Assembly (NCBI GenBank): GCA_025267735.1
Contig: CM046298.1
Location: 36,455,264 to 36,519,263, forward strand
Origin: Mactra quadrangularis
Taxonomy: Eukaryota; Mollusca; Bivalvia; Venerida; Mactridae
DNA length: 64,000 nucleotides
Reading direction: 5' to 3'
In this document: positions 13,401 through 27,312 of the stretch, in pieces
Layout of the letters: each line of letters opens with the position of its first letter
Position numbering within the stretch: the stretch's first letter is position 1
Program-made: the position numbers and the translations under genes
The notes under the pieces: generated by a model
Database searches by the model: none
What the model was told of the DNA's origin: nothing
What the model saw: only the letters and a program-made list of their open reading frames with translations

Positions 13401-15410
13401 ACATAAGACAAGTCATTGACAAATTGTTTAACATTTCAAAAATAAACGTCAATTGGTTGTTACTTGTAAAGAAAGACCGATTTTTTGTGTCCATTTGTTG
13501 ATTTGACTTTTTATAAACATTTATTAACCATCAATTCATACATGAATTTTACAAAGACAAACTAGACATCTTCATGATTACCTTTGATTTTTTGTCAAAT
13601 ACAAATTGATTTCCCTCTAAACAGTTAGCACTTCTCTAGTAAGTGTACATACATGCATAATGTAGTTCAGCATTCAATAGAGCTTCAATTGGTAAATATC
13701 TCAAGTTCTTCAAGATTTAAAGTGGCCCGAATACCTTAATTATGTATTGATGTAAACGATGGTGAAACTTTATATTCAAATCGGAAATGTTTATACAAAA
13801 ATGTATTTACATGGTTGCTGCCACATTTTGCGAAGTAAAACTTGTATCAGCTTGTTATGCAACGTCTGAATATTTACAAAAAGTGTTATCATTGAAAGTA
13901 ATGACTAATTTAATTTCCCAAATTCCCACAAGAACGTAGCTTTCACATGGCTTTACGATAAATGTATTTTGAATGAACATTGTGGTGTTGTTTTTACATC
14001 TGCCTATTTGCAACATACGGTACTGAAGGGTTGTTACAAATGTTAATTTATGATACAGGGGACTTTTTAATTTAGTTATTGCATTGGTACATAACATAAC
14101 AATGTTCGTTTTGACGTAGTCTAATATATGATTTTTTTGTTTGTCATAGTACAATTCTAAAGTCTTATATCAAACGCGATCAGATATTCTTATTTTTTAA
14201 TGGTCAAATCACTGAATACATCTAAATAATATTATATATCACAGAACGTACACTATTGTATTTACAACAATCATAAATGTTTACGAAATAATCATTTAAG
14301 TAACACGTTGCTCTTTTATTTACCATATACAACTTTGTTACACAAAAATATCATATTGGGGTGGTAAATTGTCATATAAACTGTTCTTAGACTAGAATAC
14401 AGATCAATTGGTACTTTATTCGATGTCTATACCTTCTTCATTGATAAAATATTGTTTTCGTATGATGTTACGATCAGTTAAAATCTACGTAAACATATAT
14501 CATTAATAGACAACCGTCATAGGATATCCCGGCACTGTACAGTGGGGACATGTTCAGAATACCCATTGTGTCGGTCAATCAATGAGTAACTTTCACTTAT
14601 ACGAATCTCTATTAATGGCATTGCATTTTGGAATGTCTATTGTTAGAACAAGTTTTGCAATCTTTTTTGATGGGGTGTGTTATTTAAAGGTTTTGATTGG
14701 TCGGTTATTTGCGTATTACGTCGCATAGACATTGTAAATAAGTCACTGATCATAATGATTGTGACATGAATATTATAAAACCATAGGTCAGCCAAACGTG
14801 GACTGTGTTGTAAAGCTGCCAGATCAAAATTAAGCGAGTTTGCAAGTGGAGAATTAAAGATCAGGTTTAAATCAGATGGCAACAGTTGTAACGTTTTCTT
14901 ATATCTTCTCATTTTCTTGGTCAAGTACGTTTCACTTTAAAACCATGATGATAATAGTTTATCGATTCTATAAATGTTCAAATATTTATCCCGCATCTAT
15001 AACGTATCGATTCCAAGTGCCTATATATCAAACATTTTCACTAAAATTAAACAGTTGGGCGTGATTGCTTGGAATCTGGAGATATTGTTCCATTCTATAT
15101 AACATACAAATAGCTTCTGGATGATAAAATAATCAAGGGTTGATGAACCTGTTGCAGTCAGTGAAACAATCATGATAAATCTCGATACCTCAAATATAAT
15201 CAAACTTACTGTACTATATGCAGTATCATCAAATGCATCCAGTACAAACGATACTGAGAACAATGTTCTATCTAGGTCACTGCAACCATATATTGAAAAG
15301 GTTTTAAGGTTTACAAACTAAGTTTATAGCAACAATAGCTGACATACTGTATCAATAACAAAGTCATGTTTAAAGTTATCTTGTTCAAAAAGGGACCATT
15401 GCTCATGTTA
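10451..15410. repeat. Lectin array unit 3 (A type)
   Basis: Very close copy of unit 1, with the same order and the same non-coding landmarks (tRNA-like relic near 11760, GCGGGTCCCG motifs 11330-11500, dispersed repeat 14514-14890). It carries the broken lectin copy L3. Relative to unit 1 it contains about 55 extra bases near 13600 that are also present in unit 5. Besides L3 it has no gene I can support. Confidence 0.85.
12375..13015 (-). pseudogene. L3, lectin pseudogene with 67-bp deletion
   Basis: A-type copy starting at the conserved ATG (13015). Signal peptide, TSP1 and the first part of the CTLD are intact. After the conserved PWVY motif, 67 bases present in L1 and L5 are missing. This removes the strand and loop with the sugar-site tripeptide and shifts the frame, so translation ends eight codons later at 12434, without the last three CTLD cysteines. 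The ancestral 3' end can still be followed in another frame to a TAG at 12375. If translated it would give a secreted TSP1 domain with half a CTLD; decay is more likely. Its TATA-like box also carries a substitution (AATAACAAG, 13124-13132). Confidence 0.83.
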
Positions 15411-16891
15411 AGATTTCATGTGTTAAAATACATATGTGTCAATATTACAATCTATACATTGATGAACCGCAATATAAAGACTAAGGTAGAATATTTATGC
15501 TTCCAAGAGTCAAAGTACAAATGAAATTACCATCGACAAAACTGGATAATGATATACATCAGTTCTACATATATACGTCAACCGAACAATTTTAGTCTGC
15601 ATTTTATTTCATATATTGTCGTAGTATTAATTATCCAAATATACAGACGCAGAATGTGTTTTCTGGAAACTGTTCGGTTGGCGCGTACATGTAAAACAGG
15701 TCATACTGCAACAACATACAGGATCTTATGCATATGAAAATATTAGTATTTACCAACTTCCCAAAATCAGAACATATCAATCACTTCTTGCACAACCTTT
15801 GTTGTTGGGATGTGATTGAAATGTAAATTATTAAAGATGACGACACAGACGATAAAATATATATGTTAATTACATAGTTTTTATTTTGGTCTGCATACAG
15901 ATTACTTATTACTACAATGAAATGCATGCTCTATTTATACGAACATTGTCAAATCGAAACGACTTATCAATATCAAAAATGATTAAAGGTGGCTATGATA
16001 CAAACTTCAACTTTTGTTCCCTTGCAAACTGCCACAGCTTTAAAACACGCTTGTCATATGCCTTATATATGTCAAATTTCTTAATTGTAATCGTTGCATT
16101 CCTAAACTCCATACGGTATTTTATATCCGGTCATTAGCTGAGAGATGAATCAATGTTGTACTTCGCTGCTTCCGTAGTGCAGAGGTTCTGTGCCTGACTT
16201 GGAATACAGATGATCAACTTTTATATCAGCTTGTCATGTAAATTTATTTCTGATTCAATCTCATAGATTCCGTCAGTATTGCAGAGTTACTGTGTTTGAA
16301 TACGAAAGTCCAAGTTTGAAACCCATAAATACACTGTATATATTGTAAGGAAAAAGAAAAGGAAGGTGTTTAATCCAAGTATAGTGGTAGCAGGCACTTT
16401 CGAAAAACGCCCTGAAAACCAGTTAAGGTGAATCAGTCGCCCATTGTTAGCTTATGAAAATTCCGATGCGTTATGTGAAGTAATTACATTAAAAACACTG
16501 AATCCAAAATAACAAATTATAGTCCATTGGCAATATTTATCTGAGCTGTTTATATTCTTTTATAAAATCTCACAAAATGCACGTTCGCTTTAATGGAATA
16601 AAATTTTTTTTCTTGCGTTCAATACGAACTGCAAAAAGCAGCTTCTTATGCTAAAATAACGCACGAGTCTTTGTTTGAAGTTTTCCGATATCCATCAATA
16701 TTCATATTGAAGTCATTCCTATCTATTACTAAAATAATTACAAGATATTAGTTCCTGTTAAAAACCATAATCAATTTCATATATCACTGCAGCAGTAGAA
16801 GGGTTCAACAAAGGCGAATATCACCCGAGCCTTAATCAATACGTAGATATTATCAGACAAAATGTTAACTACTTAAAGAGATCGACAAAAA

Positions 16892-17605
16892 CTATATGAA
16901 TTCACATAAGAAAGGACGATTATTGGTACCAGTATTATCATACCAGACATTGTTAGAAGGATGATATATCAGAAAAAGATCACTCGGTCCATTGTCTGGG
17001 TCACCTGATCCCCATAAGATAAAAGGTACTTGAGAGCCATATTTGTAGACCCATGGTGAACTGGAAGTTGCCCTACGTCCGTCAATATGAATGTATGTAG
17101 AACCAAGACCATTTAACACAGTTTTCACATCTTCGTGCTTTGTAGCAGAGTCAATGTTAATTAAAAATCCTCCTTCTTTCTCACAAAACGCTGCGGAGTC
17201 AGCATGATTTAATTTATTCATGTGTAGTTTGAGACAGAATCCATGAGATGTTATGTTGGAACCAACTGGACATTTACCCTCACAGAGTCCGATGTCTGTC
17301 TCATTCTTGTATGTGTTGCTCTCTGATGAGCTCTTATCAACACACTGACGAGTTCTTTGTCTTGTTCCATAATATCCTTTAGATTTAGCCTCACACGGTG
17401 TCCATGGTGACCATTGTTCACATGGATAAAGATTTCTCAATGCGAGTCCAATAAGTGTTAATAACGGTTTGCGTGTTTCCTTTCCTAAAGCTACTAGTGT
17501 CATAGCATCTATATCATTCTCGAACGTACCATTACTATCTGATATTAGTCCACAACCAACTACACTCAACACAAAACAAAATATAATCAAAGTGTTCATT
17601 TTCAT
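16892..17605 (-). CDS. L4, secreted TSP1 + C-type lectin domain protein (mosaic)
   Basis: Intronless and intact, 237 residues from the ATG at 17605 (MKMNTL; a second in-frame ATG two codons on corresponds to the L2 start). Signal peptide, TSP1, CTLD as in L2. The CTLD is B type: DPD at the sugar-site tripeptide and Phe/Gly in place of the C2-C3 cysteines. The first half is not B type: FENDIDAMTLVALGKE and CEQWSPWTPC...GYYGTRQRTRQC match L1 and L7 rather than L2 and L6. The gene therefore looks like a mosaic made by gene conversion, with the switch between the TSP1 repeat and the CTLD. Confidence 0.86.
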   Translation of the reverse strand: MKMNTLIIFCFVLSVVGCGLISDSNGTFENDIDAMTLVALGKETRKPLLTLIGLALRNLYPCEQWSPWTPCEAKSKGYYGTRQRTRQCVDKSSSESNTYKNETDIGLCEGKCPVGSNITSHGFCLKLHMNKLNHADSAAFCEKEGGFLINIDSATKHEDVKTVLNGLGSTYIHIDGRRATSSSPWVYKYGSQVPFILWGSGDPDNGPSDLFLIYHPSNNVWYDNTGTNNRPFLCEFI

Positions 17606-17713
17606 AGTATAATTAAACAGTGTAATGAATATTTTACTATTTATGCTTTTTCTAAGCACCTTATGCTAGCAAGGAAATAATTGAGAATGAACAGCACTAC
17701 AACTTGAAACAAG

Positions 17714-17723
17714 CCTTTTATTT
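17714..17723 (-). promoter_or_regulatory. TATA-like box of L4
   Basis: Minus strand AAATAAAAGG, about 110 bases before the ATG, identical to the block before L2. Inferred. Confidence 0.4.
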
Positions 17724-20700
17724 AGTAACTGTTTAATGAAAGTTTAAGGTAACAATACAATCTTCGGTTTGCAGCTGTTATTTTTGTTAGCAGATCTAGT
17801 TGTCTGGTACACTAACGAATTATTACACAGCATTTCGGATTTAAGGTTACAATTTTGTACAATACATCTGTAAATACATGGAAACACCAAATTACATAAT
17901 CACAATGCTCTGGATTTTGTGTATGGTACTTTATACACACATATTATGTTAATTTTTTTCAGTGTAAATAATGGGCATGTACATAAATTGTTTTCAGTTC
18001 AATAATGAACATCATTTGAATGTCAAGTATAATCTTAGATCTGTGATAAGTATTTTCTTGCATTTTAATGTCCATTCGTTGATGGCGTTTTATAAACATT
18101 TATCAACCATCAGTGCATACATACGTTTTACAAAAGCAAAAGAGTCATCGTTTTACCTTTGATTTTGGTCAGGTACCTTTTGCTCAGACTCTGATGCTAG
18201 ACAGATAACACCCTTTAATAAGGGTACATGCATGTATCTTGCAGATCAGCATTGAATAAAGCATCAACTGACGAATGTTTATATTTTCTAGAGATTGAAT
18301 GTGGACCGAATACCTTAATCATGCATACACGTAAATAAGATTGAAACCTAATATTTAAATCTAAACTGTTTATACAAAAAGTGAAGTTTCATTATTACTA
18401 TCACATTTTGCGTAGTAAAACTTGTATCAGCTTGTCATCTAATGTCTTAATATTTTACAAACAAACGTTATCATTTAAAGTTATTACTGATTTAATCTCC
18501 TAAATTCCCACAAGAACTTAGCTTTCACAAGGTTTTATGATAAATGTTTTTTGAATAAACTCTGTGGTGTTGTTTTTTCAGCTGCCTTTTTGCAATATAC
18601 GGTACTGAAGGGTTGTTACAAACGTTAATTTATGATACAGGGGACTTATAAATTTAGTTATTGCATTGGTACACAACATAGCAATACTTGTTTGGACGTA
18701 GTCTAATATGAAATTTTTTGTTTGTCATAGTACTAGTCTGAAGCGTTTTATCGAACGCGGTCAGATAATGATCTTCTTCAATAGTCAAATCACTGAATAC
18801 ATCTTTATAATAGTATTATATGACAGAACGTACACTATTTCGTTTACGATATTCATAGTTGTTTACCGAATAATTATTAAAATCTTGTTCATTTATTTAC
18901 AACATACAACTTTGTTACATAAAACTTGTCACACTGGGGCAGTCAATTGTCCTACTTACTGCTCTTAGACCTCACTTTATGAAGACAAGTAATTGGTCCA
19001 ACCGATAAATCTGAATTCTGATTATTGCATTTGTTGTCAGATGTTTTACTGACTAAGCTTAATGGATGAGTTTAAGATTATATTATACTGTATAAATAAT
19101 AAATTACGGAACTAAAAATAGTATGTGTTTGGGCTTGTTGTCCTCCCCTCTTTAGGTTTTCATGCACGAGTTTCTATTGAAAAATGACTTTGTAAACCAT
19201 TCTTGTGCTCTGTATATCATACATATTATATCAAGATTCAGTTTAAGTGACACGAATGTTGTCTACTATAAAACAGTTAAATTGGTACTTTCGATGTTTA
19301 TACCCGCTACATTGATTGAACGTCATTTTTGTTGTTGTAGAGATCCTTACGTCGCATTATGTAATAGAATTGTATCAACTATCCAGTCACGACCTGTCGT
19401 TTGTGCCAGTTGTCAGTAGATATGTTACATCATCTTATGTAATAGAATGGTTCTATAGGAAAAGTTTAAAGATCGTAGTAAATGATTTTGAATGATGTCT
19501 GAATAGAGGACTTCATTTATTTTACATACAGATGCAGTAGAATAAATGTGCATGAATGATAGCTTCTAAGCGGCAGTTATTGAATTGTTTTAAGAATGAC
19601 CCTTTGACTTGCGGTGATTGTGTGAAAAAAATCAGTAGTGAGTTCGCCTGTCCGGTTTACCTGTTGTATTTATAGGTCGATTGTATAAAGTGTTTTGAAA
19701 CGGAACAGTGCTGGCCTACCTATCAAACTAATATAACTGAACTGTTCTTTGTGAACGAATGTTTTGTTGGAGTCGTAAATTAAATTCCACTTTTCAAAAC
19801 CGAACAAATTCAGCGCCTTCCGCGCTTTGATTTTGTTCGTGACTTCAGTCATAAACAAATATATTTACCGTATTTCAGACCCTTGCCGATTTTGAAATTT
19901 ACCGAATCCAGAAGTAGTCACTCAGTATATAAAGCAATTCAATATGCTCGTCTGCTATGATAGGCGCAAAAAATCCTGAAATACACTCGTTGACCGGACC
20001 ATTTTGAAGCGTATGTTTAAAGGCTAATTTAAGTTATGCGTCACAGTAAAGATCCTTACGTCGTATTATGTAATAGAATGGTATCAACGATTCAGTCACG
20101 AACCGTTGTTTGTGCCAATTGTCTGTTGAGTTGTTACATCGTCATATGTAATAGAATGGTTTTATTGGAAAAGTTAAAAGATCGTAGTTTATGACTTTGA
20201 ATGATGTCTAAATAGTGAACTTTTATAGGTTTATTTATAGGTCGATTGTGTGAAGTGTTTTGAACCGGAGCAGTGTTGTTCTACCTATCAAACTAGTATC
20301 ACTAACCTGTAATTTATGTTCAAACGTTGCTGGAGCCCGAAATCTTATTTTACATTTCAAACCCGAACAAATTCAGTGCCTTCAGCGCTTTGATCCATGA
20401 TGTTAACAACAGTTGAAATCCACGCAAACAGATATTTGATATAGAACACCGTCATAGGATATCCCGGCACTCTACAATGGGGTCATGTTCTAATGACCTT
20501 TACGTCGACCAATTAATGAGTAAATTTTATATAGTTGCTACACAATTAATAACATTGTATTTTAGAATTTCTAGATTGAATTTTGCTAGCTTATTTGACG
20601 GTGTGTTATTCATAGGATGTGATTAGACAGGTCTTTGCGTATTGGCTCATATAGACGATGTAAACAAGTCACATGATTGTGTCATGAATGTTATTCTTAC

Positions 20701-22200
20701 ATTGGTCAGCTGATCGTAACCCGTATTGTGAGGTTGGTGAGGTTGATAGATAAAAAAAATAAGCGAATGTGTAAGCGGAGTACTTTAGATCGGGTTTTAA
20801 TCAGAGGGGCAACTGTGGTGACAATTTCTTAGGCTTTCTCATTTATCTTCGTCAAATGCTTTTTACTTTAGAACCATAATGATAACTATACATAGTGTTC
20901 AAATCGTTATTTCAATTCTATAACGTATCGATTTCTGATGCCAGATAAGTCATACATTTCCATTGATATTAAACAATTAAGACGCGTGCGCTCTGAATGT
21001 TGTGATGTTGTTCCATTCTTTATTACAGATACGTAGGTTCTGGTTAAAACAATACTCAATGCAATCTGATTAGATTAGCGCATTTCTGTTAGTTAAACAA
21101 GTATGATAAACCCCGTTACCTAAAAAATAATCAAACTATCTGCATCGTGCAACATCATCAAACGCATCGACTACAAACGATAAAGGAAACAAAGATCTAT
21201 TATCTTCGTTACTGCAATTATATATTAATAATTAAAGAAGATTTCCAAGTTTGTCTGCTTAGTTTATGGCTCAGGTTTCATTAGGAAGACCCAGTTTACA
21301 GTTTTCTTGCTCTGAAAGAACCATTTTTCATGTTAGGATTTCATGGCCAAGATCCTGTTTACAGTTTTCTTGCTCAAGAATAGTACATTGGGTTCATTTC
21401 ATGATTTCATGTATTTAATGACTGTATCATAATTGTCAATATTACAGTTTATGTGCAGCTGAACCGCCATATAAAGACTAATGTAGAATATTTCTGCTTT
21501 CAAGATTCACAAAAGTACAAATAAAACTTCCATTGACAAAACATGATTAGGATATAGGCCAGTTTTACACAGATACGTCAATCGAACAACTCCAGTTTTG
21601 TGTTTTCTGCATTTCTTTACATGTATTGGTGTAAAATTACTTATCTTAAACTACTTACGCAGAATGTGTTTCCTGGAAAAGGTTTCATTGACGCGTACAT
21701 GGAAAACTGGTCTGGCTGTAGTACATTCAGGATCTTATGCATATGCCATTGACAGTATGTGAGTATTTTTCAGCCTCCACAAATCAGAGCTTTTAAATTA
21801 GTTGTTACACAGCTTTGGTTGTTGGGTAGAAATATGATAGCAATATAAATAATTAATGATAACGACACATATAGCATTAAAAGTTTATTTCCTTTTTTTT
21901 TGTATTTTGTCTGCATGCAAATTAAATATAACATGTACAACAGCAATAAAATTCATGCAATATGTATAAACACATTGTCAAATTGAAACCTTGAATTGAT
22001 AACTAAATGAGTAAAGAGTTGATTATTTATGTTACGATATTATTCTATTGTTCCCGAGCATACTACTAAGTTATCAAACAAACTGTAGTCAACATGCCTT
22101 TTTCGGCGTATCTGTCTACGCCAATATTTGAAATTTTTTAACCGAAACATATTGCTCTACCATTTTTTTGTCAAATGAAATTATCATTCGGAACTGATAA

Positions 22201-24046
22201 GGCCACAACAAATTGATCTTTTGTTCGTCGGATTTCCCGCACCTAAAAATCCGAAAATGGAAAAAAAATATTTTTTTTTTTTTTGGCTCCCGCCCTTCAA
22301 AATTTTTACCGCATCAAGAATTTTTAAAGTCATTTTTTTGGCACTCAACAAAGAAGTTTTACGGAGAAAATCAATAATTTTTGGTCTAAATATCAAAGCT
22401 TATCACCATGACATTGCTATATTTGTAACAAAACAGTAAAGTATTCACGTTTACATACGTCACTATGATGATCGTGTCGATCCTTTGTTCCTTTGTTTTT
22501 CTAAATCCTAAATTATATTTAGTACACGTTTTGACACATGTATACTAAATCTATACGTAATAAATGCAATGCTTAACTTCCATAAACTTTAACTCTTGAT
22601 ACACACAGAAGTTGAACAGTGACGTAGACAGAGCGGCTCCATCAACCCTACAAAGATGATCTGGATGTGTGACGTCATATGTTCACCTTCTGTGTAAAAA
22701 TAATTTACAATAGAGGTCGACTCATGTCTTATGAATTGAGGTAGGACAGGATAGAAGATTTCCTTTTCTAATTATGTTCATGCTGAGGAGATATTCGAAC
22801 AGACTGATTTAAAATGAAGTTGTATTTTGTATTATTTACCAAAAGGCTATACTTTCGACACCAAAACGTATAGTCCATTTTATTTTATAGGGGTGCTGAT
22901 TCTATTTTTCCTTCAGGATTACTTAGGTATACTTAGCAGTTGTATGTTGTTTAGTCTGTAGCATAATTTGGTTAATTAATAATATTCTTCTTCTTCCTAA
23001 TTAATAAGACTGTATTTATGCACTTAAAAGTTAACGGGTTTTGTTCATTATCATTTTATAGGGATGCTGATTCCAAAATTCTCATTCAGGAACTTGAGTA
23101 TACTGAGTATATGAATATAATTATACATGATTTTTATGTTTTTTGAGCCTATCCTTTATTTACTGGAATATTAAAACTTTATTTATACACCAAAAGTCAA
23201 CAGGTTTGGTCCATCATTATATAGGGGTGCAGAGCCTAAAATTTTCATTCAGGAGGATTTAAATTTGCTGAGTAGCTGTTTGTTGTTGATTCCATCTCGT
23301 ATTTATATGGTTAATATAGGGATTTATTTTACATAAAAAGTCACCAGATTTGGTCCTTTATAATTTTAGAAGTGCTGATTCTAAATTTTTACAATGATCT
23401 TGGAAGTTTTGAAATTCAATATTGAATGAAATCAGTATATTTTACAGTATGATAATATAGTATAGTTCATCTAAATGCAAATGGAACAAAATACAGGCAT
23501 TTATTTTGTATGTATCATATTAAAAGCATTAATTTTATGAATATTATCAACAAGTAATCTTTCTTACAACAAACTACTAGATAATCAGAGCTAAACAAAC
23601 ATTTCCTTGTAATCCAAGGTCAAGATAATAAAACCCAAGGAAAAAAACTAAATATGAAACTATAATTGAGAGAAAAATAATAAATACATGCAGTGCTTTT
23701 AAAATTGTATCATGTAAGAAAAATATAATAAATCCATAGTAGTACAGCATCAATCCATGTTTTATATTTAAATAAGCATGTCTATATCCACAACTGTAAT
23801 TTAAGTGATTATTGTGGCTTATATGCACTTTGAAATAATACAGAATGCTATTCATTAAAGTTTTTTCTGCATATAAGTGCATTTTGACTTTATGTAAATG
23901 AATATTCATAAAAATAGAACTTTTTTTTCGCTTTTAGCTCGCTCCTTAAAATTTAAAATGTGGGAGAAAAAATTTTTTTTTTCGCTCGCTCGCTTCAATT
24001 TTTTTCGGAAAAAATCCATAGAACATATGATCAATTTGTTGTGGCC
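22201..24046. mobile_element. Non-autonomous DNA transposon, PIF/Harbinger-like
   Basis: 1846-bp insertion with an 18-bp perfect terminal inverted repeat (GGCCACAACAAATTGATC at the left, its complement at the right), continuing imperfectly for some 10 bases more. It is flanked by TAA on both sides (22198-22200 and 24047-24049), while units 1 and 3 show the empty site CTGATAACATGAT with a single TAA. A 3-bp TWA-type target duplication and ends starting with GG fit PIF/Harbinger. No transposase is visible; the longest open frame, 110 codons at 23577-23909, is Leu/Tyr rich and resembles nothing I know. The inside has four diverged copies of a stretch of about 150 bp around GGGGTGCTGATTC (near 22890, 23060, 23222, 23370). 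Subterminal stretches are A/T homopolymer rich. Confidence 0.8.
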
Positions 24047-25126
24047 TAACATGATAAAATAAATGATTCCATTGGTTGTCCCAAAATATAGTTTAGTATA
24101 CTGTTCCAAAATTTTAACATGCGGACCCAATAAACAGTGCATTTGTAGGGTCCTATATTTTCAATATGCATTTCTAGAATAAAAGCGTTTGGTATGCAAT
24201 TCTATTGTTTAATATGCAGGTCCCGATAAAGTTTATAATAAAGTCAAAATATTTCAATATGCGGGTCCCGAAGAAAAACTTTATGTTTACGGTCCCATTT
24301 TACTTTCATGAAAATGAGCTTTTACAGAAATTTGAAGTCATATTCGTTGGCTTACATTTATACAGCAAACAAAACATGCAATGTACCGAATGTCATTAAA
24401 AACAATTGTGTTTGTTACATTCTCAAATTGTTATCGCAGTGTTTATACACATCATGATAGTATTTTATATCTAGTTATTGGCTAAAAGAAGCATCAGTTT
24501 CTTCCTGCCTCGCTCGTAGTGCAGAGGTACTGAATAGGAAAGTCAAGGTTTTATATTGACTTCATCGTACAGGAAAAGGTTGTCTAATCCTTGTAGAGGG
24601 GATAGCATGTACTGTTGACATACGATAAAAAAGTTTAGATATATCAGTCGCATAACATAACTTTATAAAATCTATTGTAAAAAGCGGATTCATTTCATAA
24701 TAATTATTTATTCAAAATACGAAATTCCGCATGGCTGATGATAGTCCATAGGCGTTTTAGATCTTAGTACCTTATTTTCTATTCTTAGTCCCTCACAAAC
24801 ACACTTTCGAGCCCGATGGATAATATCAAAGCTTCTCACAAGTTTGGTAAATAACAAAAACAACTAATGTCTGATTCTCTTTACACTAAGACCTCGTATT
24901 TATGTACTGGCAAAGGTTTTTAAATGCCTATCAGTTTAATGTGAAACTGCTCTTATTCCTTAACATAGGTCTATTTATTCAGTTTCTGTACATCAATAAA
25001 ACATCGAAAAACATCCATAACATCCAAATGTTGCAAATAGCACCATAAGTAATTTGCTTTATTAAAGTTTATCAATGAATAATCATATTTGGTTTACACT
25101 GACATGATTTGAAACAACAATAAAAA

Positions 25127-25834
25127 CTATATAAGTTCACATAAGAATGGACGCATTGGAGAGCATGTACTATCATACCAGAGATTTTCAGAGGGTGAAT
25201 ATACCAGACAAAGCTGAGATGAACCTCTGGTCGGTTGACCAGATGCCCAGCGGATAAAAGGTATCTGAGAGCCATACTTGTAGACCCAAGGTGAGCTAGA
25301 AGTTGGCCGTCGCCCACCAACATGGATGTATGTAGAACCAAAACCACTTAACATACTTTTTACGTCTTCGTACTTTTCAGCAGAGTCAATGTTTATCAAA
25401 TAACCTCCTTCATTTTCACATGTCTCTGCAGCATCGGTTTGGTTAATTTTGTCCAAGTGAAGTTTTAGACAGAATCCATGAGTAGTTATGTTGAAACCAG
25501 CTTGACAATAACCCTGACAGATGTCAATATCAGTCTCATTCCTGTATGGGTTGCTCTCCGATGAGCTCTTGTCAACACATTGACGAGTTCTTTGTCTTGT
25601 TCCATAATATCCTTTAGCAGTAGCCTCACACGGTGTCCATGGTGACCATTGTTCACATGGATGAAGATTTCTCAATGCGAGTCCAATTAGTGTTAATAAC
25701 GGTTTGCGTATTTCCTTCCCTAAAGCTATAAGTGTCAAAGCATCAATATCATCCTCGAACGTACCATTGCTTTCTGATATAAGTCCTTAACTAACTCCAC
25801 ACAACACAAAACAAAATACCATCAAAAAGTTCAT
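25127..25834 (-). pseudogene. L5, lectin pseudogene with stop in the signal peptide
   Basis: A-type copy aligned end to end with L1. The conserved ATG is at 25834, but codon 16, the last cysteine of the signal peptide in all other copies, is TAA (25787-25789). The rest of the frame is open to the normal stop at 25127: TSP1 with CEQWSPWTPC, CTLD with all six cysteines, QPT at the sugar-site tripeptide. There is no downstream ATG before the TSP1 repeat that would restore a secreted product. The clean rest of the frame suggests a recent loss, or an allele that is intact in other individuals. Confidence 0.82.
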
Positions 25835-25943
25835 TTTTAAAGTACAGTTTAGCAATTCAATATGTTTTCTGATATCCTTTTCCAAGAACCTAATTGAAGC
25901 AAGAAAATATTTGGAAATAAACAGCACAGCAACTTGCAACAAG

Positions 25944-25952
25944 CTTTTTATT
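25944..25952 (-). promoter_or_regulatory. TATA-like box of L5
   Basis: Minus strand AATAAAAAG in the same place as in L1. Inferred. Confidence 0.35.
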
Positions 25953-27312
25953 CAGTAACTGTTTTATGAATTATTAAGGTAAGAACACTGTCGTCGGTTT
26001 GCTGCTATTTCTTTTTTTTTGAAAGGGTGATGTTTTTACAGAGTTTAAGTTATGTGGAACATGGCCAAATGATAACACATCATTTTGGTTTTGAGGTAAT
26101 AATCTTAATATGCCAGTACTGATTTTTTTAACGTATAAACATAAAAATATTAAATCACAATGTTCACAATTTTGTGTATGGTACTTAATACACAAGCCTA
26201 CGTTTATCTATGAGTGTTTACATAAGACAAGTCATTGACAAATTGTTTAACATTTCAAAAATAAACGTCAATTGGTTGTCACTTGTAAAGAAAGACCGAT
26301 GCATATTCTTACATTTTTTGTGTCCATTTGTTGATTTGACTTATTATAAACATTTATTAACCATCAATTCATACATGAATTTTACAAAGACAAACTAGAC
26401 ATATTCATGATTACCTTTGATTTTTCGTCAGAACAACTTGATTGCCCTCTAAACAGTTAGCACTTCTCTTGTAAGTGTACATACATGCATAATGTAGTTC
26501 AGCATTCAATAGAGCTTTAATTGGTAAATATCTCAAGTTCTTCAAGATTTAAAGTGGTACGAATACCTTAATTATGTATTAATGTAAACGATGGTGAAAC
26601 TTTATATTCAAATCGGAAATGTTTATACAAGAATGTATTTACATGGTTGCTGCCACATTTTACGAAGTAAAACTTGTATCAGCTTGTTATGCAACGTCTG
26701 AATATTTACAAAAAGTGTTATCATTGAAAGTAATGACTGATTTAATTTCCCAAATTCCCACAAGAACGTAGCTTTCACATGGCTTTACGATAAATGTATT
26801 TTGAATGAACATTGTGGTGTTGATTTTACATCTGCCTTTTTGCAACATACGGTACTGAAGGGTTGTTACAAATGTTAATTTATGATACAGGGGACTTTTA
26901 AATTTAGTTATTGCATTGGTACACAACATAACAATACTCGTTTTAACGTAGTCTAATATATGATTTTTTTTGTTTGTCATAGTACAATTCTAAAGTCTTA
27001 TATCAAACGCGATCAGATATTCTTATTTTTTAATGGTCAAATCACTGAATACATCTTAATAATATTGTATATCACAGAACGTACACTATACAACAATCAT
27101 AAATGTTTACGAAATAATCATTTAAGTAACACGTTGCTCTTTTATTTACCATATACAACTTTGTTACACAAAAATATCATATTGGGGTGGTAAATTGTCA
27201 TATAATCTGTTCTTAGACTAGAATACAGATAAATTGGTACTTTATTTGATGTCTATACCTTCTTCATTGATAAAATATTGTTTTCGTATGATGTTACGAT
27301 CAGTTAAAATCT

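Larger units (their letters stand above)
15411..21395. repeat. Lectin array unit 4 (B type)
   Basis: Copy of unit 2, about 0.5 kb longer because of an internal duplication. A stretch starting with GAGATCCTTACGTCG at about 19340 returns at about 20050, as does the following TATAGGTCGATTGT part (19670 and 20235). It carries L4. The tRNA-like SINE relic is at about 16166 and the dispersed repeat at 20448-20815. No other gene is supported. Confidence 0.82.

Noticed and set aside
23577..23909. 110-codon open frame inside the Harbinger-like element as a possible transposase
   Set aside because: Low-complexity, hydrophobic, no DDE or Myb-like motif.
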